Origin: Sediminibacterium sp. | GTDB lineage: Bacteria; Bacteroidota; Bacteroidia; Chitinophagales; Chitinophagaceae | Reading direction: 5' to 3' | NCBI GenBank assembly: GCA_030832695.1 | Contig: JAURIP010000040.1 | Span: forward strand, 1-10,227 | DNA length: 10,227 nt | Part shown: positions 4,825-10,227 of the stretch, in pieces | How positions within the stretch are numbered: the first letter of the stretch is position 1 | How the letters are laid out: each line of letters starts with the position of its first letter | Program-made: the position numbers and the translations under genes | The notes under the pieces: model-generated | What the model was told of the DNA's origin: nothing | Seen by the model: only the letters and a program-made list of their open reading frames with translations | Databases searched by the model: none

Positions 4825-7284
4825 TTAAAATTCAATGATAAAGCCAATGGTGGGTATTAAAGTGCCTTCGGCGTTTTCTAAGAAATATGGGATTGCATTA
4901 CTACCATCCAATTGCACAGGCTTCCCATTGGTACTTAGGAAACTTGAATTGTCTTCTTTTCTTTGAAAAGTATATTGAGGTGATCCTGTACTTTTTGAAG
5001 AATAAAAATTTTGAATGTCGATGTAAAAATCAAAAGTGGATTTTTTGTAGTTCCATTTTTTATCCAAACGAAGGTCTCCTGAATGAAACGCTTTTAATCT
5101 CAAGGTATTTACTTGATTATAATCAAATACACCATTTCCCAACGTCAAATAATTCAATCTACTTTGCGCTAAATTGTATGGCGTATAAGGTGCAGCACCT
5201 TGGTACCTAAATTTAATTCCTAGCTCCCAATTCTTTGGTAGTTTATACCCTGCAGTAGCACTAATTAAATGTCTGTTATCCCAACTAGCAGGTTTTAATT
5301 TTTTATCTAGGCCCGAAAATTCACTCCAGTATAAAGTATAACTAAACACACCAAAAAACTTTTCTGTTAATTTTTGTTGTGCAAAAAATTCAAAACCATA
5401 TGCCCTTCCTTTGCCATCTTGTTGGATGGGCTCGTTTCCTATCGCTCCAAATTCTATGCCCTTGTTTGCAAGACTAATTTCATCTAGTATACTCACTGGA
5501 TAATTTTTATACCCCTTATAAAATCCTTCAAAGGTGAATCTTGTTGTACTAGAAGGTAAAAATTCAAACCCAGCCACATAGTGATTTGACCTGATATACT
5601 TACCAGGATTCGTGAGTCCATTATTGGTATAAGCCAATTGCGTGTAACTAGGCAGTCGATAATAGGTACCATAACTGGCACTAAAGTTCCACGCATTACT
5701 TAAAGCATAACTTAAACTAATTCTTGGGCTTAATTGATCTAATGGATTTTGACTACTAGCTTCAAAACTATTTGCATCTGCTCTTAATCCAGCACTCATA
5801 GCCAAGCGGTCATCAAATAATCTTGTGCCTAATTGCACAAACCCACCATACCTTAAAAAATCAACCCCAGTATTGGTATTGAATGTGATGGCATTTTGTA
5901 TTGTCTTACCGGCACTATCTTTTAAAGCAGGTCTAAACAGTTGATAAAAGGCATTGTCAAATTGAACATATTGTGCCACTAAGCCATAGCTTAAACTAAT
6001 ATTGTTACTATTTTTAGTGACATCAAATCGTAATTTATTTTCTGTTTCATTACTTCTGATTTGATAAGTGCGTGATGCGTCAGAAGGCTTTTCATTGTCC
6101 TCGTATCTATCCGCTTGATTGTCTAATGTGTTTCTACTAAGCGATAGATTCCAATAACCGTCTTGAATTAATTTTTTCAAAGAAATTCCAAGGGTATAGT
6201 TCCATTGGTTAACTAAAGGATTGTTATTGATTGCAAATAATTTTTCTGGCGTCGCTTCTTTAGGCGCTGCTAATCTAAATTCATCAATCGCCGCAAGTCC
6301 AAGTGTAGTCAACGTCGTCTTGTCATTAATTTTTGTGGTTGTTTTAAATTGATAATCCCAATAATTAGGACGTATCGGCAAATCCAATGCTTTAAATAGT
6401 AGTTCTAAATAACTTCTTCTCACCGATGCTAAAAAGGTTGTTTTTTTAGTAATGGGTCCGTCTAAAGTTGCTGCCACCTCCGTTCCACTCATTCTAAAAT
6501 TACCTTGAAGCTTGTTGGCGTTACCATTTTTTTGACGAAACTGAAATACACTACTCAAGGCATTGTCATATCTTGCATCAAATGCAGAAGTACTTAATTT
6601 TACATCCTGAATAAAACTCACATTCAATATCCCTTGGGGCCCACCACCACTTCCTTGTGTACTAAAGTGGTTGATAATAGGTACTTCAATACCATCTAGA
6701 TAAAAAACGTTTTCACTTGGTGCGCCCCCTCTAATGATAATGTCATTTCTAAACGTACCTCCAGCTGCGCCACCGCCTACACCTGGTAAAGATTGAATTA
6801 CCTTACTAATGTCAAAATTGCCCCCAGGATTGGCTTTGATATCCTCGGCAGTAAGTCGTTGAATACTCAATGGACTCTCTAAAGTGGTCGCTTTCGCTGT
6901 ATTACGTCTACCTGTAACGGTAACAGCGTTCAATATATTGACAGAAGGTTCGAGTTCTATAGTGATTGTATTTTCATTACCGGATGTCACAATAACGTTG
7001 GTCAGTAGTTTATCTTGAAAGCCAAGTCCAGTAATTTTAATTGCATAAGCGCCGGGTAAAAGACGCGTAAACCTGAATGCACCATTGCTATCTGATAGCA
7101 TTTTTTCACCACCCGGTGACAATGACACCAAAAGTCCTACCGCATTTTGCTGCGTTTTTCTGTTGACCAAAGCACCGCTCAATTTCCCTGTATTTTGAAG
7201 GGTCCCTTGCGCTTTAGCAAGATTTATACTAAAAACCACCAATAAACTTGCGAAAATCAATTTAAACCAATACATATTCTTCAT
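4825..7284 (-). CDS. TonB-dependent outer-membrane receptor with carboxypeptidase-regulatory-like N-terminal domain
   Basis: A complete 819-aa outer-membrane transporter driven by TonB-ExbBD. Order of parts: signal peptide (1-25, ending AKA before Q26); a carboxypeptidase-regulatory-like beta-sandwich (about 34-113, with GALVNRKTQQNAVG, SDSNGAFRF and LLPGAYAIKITGLGF); a TonB-box-like LNAVTVTGRR (about 117-126); a plug domain (about 133-240, with VIQSLPGVGGG, IIIRGGAPSENVFYLDGIEVP and NHFSTQGSGGGPQG); then a beta-barrel ending in the terminal aromatic residue of TIGFIIEF. No SusD partner is adjacent, so this is not a classic SusC/D glycan pair. The substrate cannot be predicted. It diverges from a FISUMP lipoprotein gene across 165 bp and is followed on the same strand by the DoxX-like gene after 60 bp. 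A second in-frame Met at residue 4 is an equally plausible start. Confidence 0.95.
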   Translation of the reverse strand: MKNMYWFKLIFASLLVVFSINLAKAQGTLQNTGKLSGALVNRKTQQNAVGLLVSLSPGGEKMLSDSNGAFRFTRLLPGAYAIKITGLGFQDKLLTNVIVTSGNENTITIELEPSVNILNAVTVTGRRNTAKATTLESPLSIQRLTAEDIKANPGGNFDISKVIQSLPGVGGGAAGGTFRNDIIIRGGAPSENVFYLDGIEVPIINHFSTQGSGGGPQGILNVSFIQDVKLSTSAFDARYDNALSSVFQFRQKNGNANKLQGNFRMSGTEVAATLDGPITKKTTFLASVRRSYLELLFKALDLPIRPNYWDYQFKTTTKINDKTTLTTLGLAAIDEFRLAAPKEATPEKLFAINNNPLVNQWNYTLGISLKKLIQDGYWNLSLSRNTLDNQADRYEDNEKPSDASRTYQIRSNETENKLRFDVTKNSNNISLSYGLVAQYVQFDNAFYQLFRPALKDSAGKTIQNAITFNTNTGVDFLRYGGFVQLGTRLFDDRLAMSAGLRADANSFEASSQNPLDQLSPRISLSYALSNAWNFSASYGTYYRLPSYTQLAYTNNGLTNPGKYIRSNHYVAGFEFLPSSTTRFTFEGFYKGYKNYPVSILDEISLANKGIEFGAIGNEPIQQDGKGRAYGFEFFAQQKLTEKFFGVFSYTLYWSEFSGLDKKLKPASWDNRHLISATAGYKLPKNWELGIKFRYQGAAPYTPYNLAQSRLNYLTLGNGVFDYNQVNTLRLKAFHSGDLRLDKKWNYKKSTFDFYIDIQNFYSSKSTGSPQYTFQRKEDNSSFLSTNGKPVQLDGSNAIPYFLENAEGTLIPTIGFIIEF

Positions 7285-7449
7285 TTTTTGAATTCATATA
7301 TAAAACAAAGGAAACTAATAAAATGTTTACTTTTTAAGCAAAAAAAGAAGATTTAAGTTAATCATGGAATTTCAAGCGATTTGAGGGCTTGTTTTCATGA
7401 CACAGAAAAAATAATTATATTTAACATAAAAATTATCAATAGAATTTAT
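7285..7449. promoter_or_regulatory. Divergent promoter region between receptor and FISUMP lipoprotein genes
   Basis: This 165-bp non-coding stretch separates two divergent envelope genes. In the plus direction TATATTTA (7416-7423) matches 7 of 8 positions of TAnnTTTG and would give a leader of about 20 nt before 7450. In the minus direction TTCCTTTG (complement of 7304-7311) also matches 7 of 8. Neither has a well-placed -33 TTTG. The existence of promoters here follows from layout; the exact boxes are tentative. Confidence 0.35.
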
Positions 7450-8112
7450 ATGAAAAATATTTTAATCATTTGTGCAGCTTTCTTAGCTTTTGGGTGTGAT
7501 AAACGACAAAATGAAAATACACCAATCACCCCAACTCCAAACGTTATACCCTCCACCGTTACAAGTGCCAATGGTAAAGTTTGGATGGATCGAAACCTTG
7601 GCGCATCAAGGGTTGCAATAAGTAGCACTGATACAAGCGCCTATGGTGATTTATACCAATGGGGACGAGCAGCAGATCAACACCAATTAAGAAAATCGAC
7701 AACAATCGCAACCCAGGCAACAACTGACAATCCTGGTAACGCAAATTTTATTATGCCTGCTACGCCACTAACTGATTGGAGGAATCCTCAAAATATAAAT
7801 TTATGGCAGGGCGTAAATGGTATTAATAATCCATGTCCTACTGGTTTTCGTTTGCCAACAGAAGCAGAGTGGAATGCAGAATTGTCGAGTTGGACATTAA
7901 AAAATGGGGATGGCGCATATGCTAGTCCGCTAAAACTTACTGTTGCTGGAAGTCGTGAAATAATGATCAATAATACAGGCATTAGTGGGAGCTACTGGAG
8001 TAGCACAGTAAGTGGTGATGGATCTCGATATTTCAACTTTAGCAACGCCGGTGCATTTGTATTAACACACAATAGAGTTTACGGAGGCAGTATTAGGTGT
8101 ATTAAAAATTAA
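7450..8112 (+). CDS. FISUMP-domain lipoprotein (Fibrobacter succinogenes major paralogous domain)
   Basis: A 220-aa surface or periplasmic lipoprotein. The start chosen is ATG 7450, because it gives a short basic and hydrophobic lipoprotein signal ending FLAFGC with the acylated Cys at residue 16; a longer frame from 7381 adds 23 residues that would bury this signal. A Pro/Thr/Asn-rich linker (17-40) leads to a FISUMP domain: GKVWMDRNLGASRVA (42-56), YGDLYQWGR (65-73), TDWRNPQN (108-115), LWQGVNGINNPCPTGFRLPT (118-137), YWSSTVSGDGS (182-192) and the C-terminal GGSIRCIKN. C129 and C217 are placed to form a disulfide. FISUMP domains are common in Bacteroidota and Fibrobacteres surface proteins but have no defined biochemical role. 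The lipobox is slightly irregular (AFGC rather than LAGC). Confidence 0.92.
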   Translation: MKNILIICAAFLAFGCDKRQNENTPITPTPNVIPSTVTSANGKVWMDRNLGASRVAISSTDTSAYGDLYQWGRAADQHQLRKSTTIATQATTDNPGNANFIMPATPLTDWRNPQNINLWQGVNGINNPCPTGFRLPTEAEWNAELSSWTLKNGDGAYASPLKLTVAGSREIMINNTGISGSYWSSTVSGDGSRYFNFSNAGAFVLTHNRVYGGSIRCIKN

Positions 8113-8147
8113 AGCAAATACAAAACGGATTTTATTTTAATGTTCAT

Positions 8148-8780
8148 CTATTTGGAAATCTTAGAATTAGTTATCTCATTGATGGCAGTGACAAACCGGT
8201 GACATTTTTCTGAAACTGTTCCTTGCTCATAATCAGTGATGCGAACTTTTACAAAATTATAGTGAACGTTTATTTCTGGATGATGGTCCTGCTTAATGGC
8301 AATTTGCATGACTTTATTAGAGAATAAGACCACCTCATTATAGTTATCAAACTTAAAAGTCTTTTCTAGTTTATTATTTATTTCTGTCCAATCGCTAGCT
8401 GACATAGGAGTATATTCAAACTTAATTAATTCGTCTAACGAAATATATTCTAAAGTTTTAATGTGCGTTGCCTTCAATATAATAGGAGGAGCTAAATTAT
8501 TTTGATAAGCTTCTATCCATCTAGATACACAAAGGCACCATTTATCTCCCTCCACCAGCCCTTTAAAGCCAGTTGGTGGATAATCCATTGTCAAATCATT
8601 GCCTTTACTTTTGGAGAATTGTAAAAATGTATCGGTTACAACCGCACAAACAGTATGTGTTCCCCTATCGTTTGCGCCTGTGTTACAACAGCCATCTCTG
8701 TAAACACCTGTCATGGGGCTTGTCCCGCATACAATTAATGGTTCATTGAAAACATTTAAGGCGTTATGAATTGGATTCAT
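8148..8780 (-). CDS. Fusion of DUF2237 domain and pterin-4a-carbinolamine dehydratase-like domain
   Basis: A 210-aa two-domain protein. Residues about 8-112 form a DUF2237 domain (function unknown) with its cysteine-rich signature: C18, YRDGCCNTG (27-35), HTVCAVVTD (42-50), GNDL (60-63), GDKWCLC (78-84) and APPIILKATH (97-106). Residues about 126-205 resemble pterin-4a-carbinolamine dehydratase, which recycles oxidised biopterin after aromatic amino acid hydroxylation. The HHPE core is present at 166-169 and the aromatic Y174 follows at the correct spacing. However, the third active-site position, normally His or Trp, is Tyr184; the residue four before HH, normally charged, is Ile162; and the usual downstream Asp appears to be Cys193. 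Dehydratase activity is therefore uncertain. The gene starts 14 bp after the aldehyde dehydrogenase stop, so the two are probably co-transcribed. It converges with the FISUMP gene, with no clear terminator in the 35-bp gap. Confidence 0.88.
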   Translation of the reverse strand: MNPIHNALNVFNEPLIVCGTSPMTGVYRDGCCNTGANDRGTHTVCAVVTDTFLQFSKSKGNDLTMDYPPTGFKGLVEGDKWCLCVSRWIEAYQNNLAPPIILKATHIKTLEYISLDELIKFEYTPMSASDWTEINNKLEKTFKFDNYNEVVLFSNKVMQIAIKQDHHPEINVHYNFVKVRITDYEQGTVSEKCHRFVTAINEITNSKISK

Positions 8781-8794
8781 TGATAGAATAAGAT

Positions 8795-10227
8795 TTAAAA
8801 AATAAACTTAGTACTTAAAAAATTAGAGTCATCTGAAGCTACAATTTCATTGATGATTTCTTTATTTTCATCTGTTAGTTTCGCAGCAACCAGTGATCTA
8901 ATTGAAAATGACCTCAAGGCATCCACCACAGATAAAGTACCCTCGGCACTGTCCTTTCGACCTGTAAAAGGAAAACTATCAGGTCCTCTTTGACACTGAC
9001 AATTGATGTTGACACGACTCACTTGATTCACTAATGGATCAATCAAACTTGCCAACTCTACTTTATTTTTTGAAAACAAACTAACTTGTTGGCCATGCGT
9101 TGATTTAATAATATACTGAATAGGTTCCTCGATATCATCAAAAGGGATAATAGGAATGATTGGACCAAACTGTTCTTCACTGTATACCTTCATTTTATGG
9201 TTCACTGGAAATAATATAGCTGGATAAAAAAATGTTTCCTTGATGGTTCCTCCATTTTCATTCATCACCATTGCTCCATGTAGCTTTGCATCCTGAATTA
9301 AATCATTTAAGTAGGCTGGCTTACCCGGCTCTGGAAGCGGTGTTAAAGTGACCCCTTTTTCCCAAGGCAATCCAAATTGCAACTTTGCAACCTGCTCTTT
9401 TAACAATTCAATAAACTCATTGGCAATTGATTGATGTACAAAAATTGTTTTAAGCGCAGTGCACCTTTGTCCATTGAATGAAAGTGCACCTAATACAGTT
9501 TCTTTAACGGCTAAATTAATATCAGCATCCTTAGTAACAATGGCTGCATTTTTGGCATCTAATCCTAATATAGCCCTCAACCTATTTACTTTAGGATGTA
9601 GTTTTTTTAATTGATTGGCTACCTTGCTGGAACCTATTAATGTTAGTACATTTATTTTTCCAGATTCCATTAACGCAGGTATGATCACATTTCCACGTCC
9701 ATAGATTGTATTGACGACCCCTTTAGGAAAGCATGATTTAAACGCTTCAAGCATCGGATAATGCAATAAAGTACCATGTTTAGGCGCCTTGAATAATAAG
9801 GTATTCCCCATAATAATCGCAGGAATTAATGTGGTAAAAGTTTCATTCAAGGGATAATTAAATGGCCCCATACACAAAACAACGCCTAATGGCGATCGCC
9901 TAATTTGCGCGACAATACCTTGTTCTATTGTGAATCTAGAAGAGTCTCTATCTATGTCCTTAAGTGCCTCAATTGTAGCATAAATATATTCTACAGTCCT
10001 ATCAAATTCTTTTTCTGAGTCTGCATAGGTTTTACCAATTTCCCACATCAATAATTTTACCACGATTGGTTTTTGTTCGAGCATTTTAGTAATAAAATTC
10101 TCAACACACTTTATGCGCTCCGAAACGGACATGGTTGGCCACTCGCCCCTGCCATCATTATAGGCTGTACAAGCTGCATCTAATGCAATTTTTGCTTCTT
10201 TCTCTGTACAGATAGGATAAGAGCCAA
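8795..10227 (-). CDS. Aldehyde dehydrogenase, NADP-dependent non-phosphorylating GAPDH (GAPN)-like, 5' end outside window
   Basis: A soluble NAD(P)-dependent aldehyde dehydrogenase, about 476 residues visible. The Met at 10132 is internal: the frame stays open to the edge and encodes NDGRGEWPTMSVSER across it, typical of the conserved N-terminal region of GAPN-type enzymes. Counting from that Met: PFNYP with N92 (oxyanion Asn), FKAPK with K115 (cofactor Lys), GQRCTALK with catalytic C224, and EEQFGP with E320 and F322 (cofactor ribose). The late RGPDSFPFTGRKDS (382-395) is close to plant and bacterial GAPN. GAPN oxidises glyceraldehyde-3-phosphate directly to 3-phosphoglycerate with NADPH formation; substrate identity here is inferred from similarity. 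Oddly, the usual general-base Glu of the ELGGK motif reads GLDAK, with Gly190. The gene lies 14 bp before the DUF2237/PCD fusion. Confidence 0.9.
   Translation of the reverse strand, partial: GSYPICTEKEAKIALDAACTAYNDGRGEWPTMSVSERIKCVENFITKMLEQKPIVVKLLMWEIGKTYADSEKEFDRTVEYIYATIEALKDIDRDSSRFTIEQGIVAQIRRSPLGVVLCMGPFNYPLNETFTTLIPAIIMGNTLLFKAPKHGTLLHYPMLEAFKSCFPKGVVNTIYGRGNVIIPALMESGKINVLTLIGSSKVANQLKKLHPKVNRLRAILGLDAKNAAIVTKDADINLAVKETVLGALSFNGQRCTALKTIFVHQSIANEFIELLKEQVAKLQFGLPWEKGVTLTPLPEPGKPAYLNDLIQDAKLHGAMVMNENGGTIKETFFYPAILFPVNHKMKVYSEEQFGPIIPIIPFDDIEEPIQYIIKSTHGQQVSLFSKNKVELASLIDPLVNQVSRVNINCQCQRGPDSFPFTGRKDSAEGTLSVVDALRSFSIRSLVAAKLTDENKEIINEIVASDDSNFLSTKFIF

Noticed and set aside
4887..5210. 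Plus-strand 107-codon open frame
   Set aside because: It lies wholly inside the C-terminal barrel of the TonB-dependent receptor on the opposite strand and looks like chance coding.
7381..7449. Upstream extension of the FISUMP lipoprotein to a start at 7381
   Set aside because: The extra 23 residues would put the lipoprotein signal peptide in the interior. Starting at 7450 gives a normal signal with the Cys at residue 16.
8113..8147. Bidirectional terminator between the FISUMP and DUF2237/PCD genes
   Set aside because: The convergent layout would predict one, but no stem with GC content or sensible pairing is visible in these 35 bp.
10130..10132. ATG at 10132 as the start of the aldehyde dehydrogenase
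   Set aside because: The same frame continues upstream without a stop and encodes conserved N-terminal GAPN-like sequence (GRGEWPTMSV), so this Met is internal and the gene runs off the window.

Overview
The window reads as a chromosomal segment of an AT-rich member of the Bacteroidota, probably Chitinophagaceae-like. This rests on four things: a TonB-dependent receptor with an N-terminal carboxypeptidase-regulatory-like domain, a FISUMP-type lipoprotein, the near absence of Shine-Dalgarno sequences before starts, and a textbook Bacteroidota -7 box (TATTTTTG) before one gene. No IS element, phage gene, CRISPR array, tRNA or rRNA is visible.

Layout. Positions 1-1021 (minus, 3' end outside the window) encode an ArnT/PMT-like lipid-linked glycosyltransferase. 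It diverges from a DPM1/ArnC-like GT2 enzyme at 1116-1835, and the two look like donor-maker and donor-user. A secreted FAS1 (fasciclin) protein at 2006-2509 has a cluster of dyad-symmetric sequences upstream and a clear intrinsic terminator downstream. Next comes a compact plus-strand group of three unrecognised membrane genes: two microproteins of 59 and 31 aa whose reading frames overlap, then a 293-aa multi-spanning protein. This is the least explained part of the window. A DCC-family (DUF393) thiol-disulfide protein follows, starting at GTG behind its own probable promoter, and converges with a DoxX-like membrane protein.

The minus-strand block 4825-7284 is a complete 819-aa TonB-dependent receptor. 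It diverges from a FISUMP lipoprotein at 7450-8112. The right end is a minus-strand pair: an aldehyde dehydrogenase of the non-phosphorylating GAPDH (GAPN-like) type, whose 5' end lies beyond the window, followed by a DUF2237 / pterin-carbinolamine-dehydratase-like fusion. Both show substitutions at positions normally treated as catalytic.

Most of the window is ordinary housekeeping or envelope biology. The items most worth following up are the three-gene membrane cassette at 2748-3917, the active-site deviations in the two right-end enzymes, and the palindrome cluster at 1915-1973.
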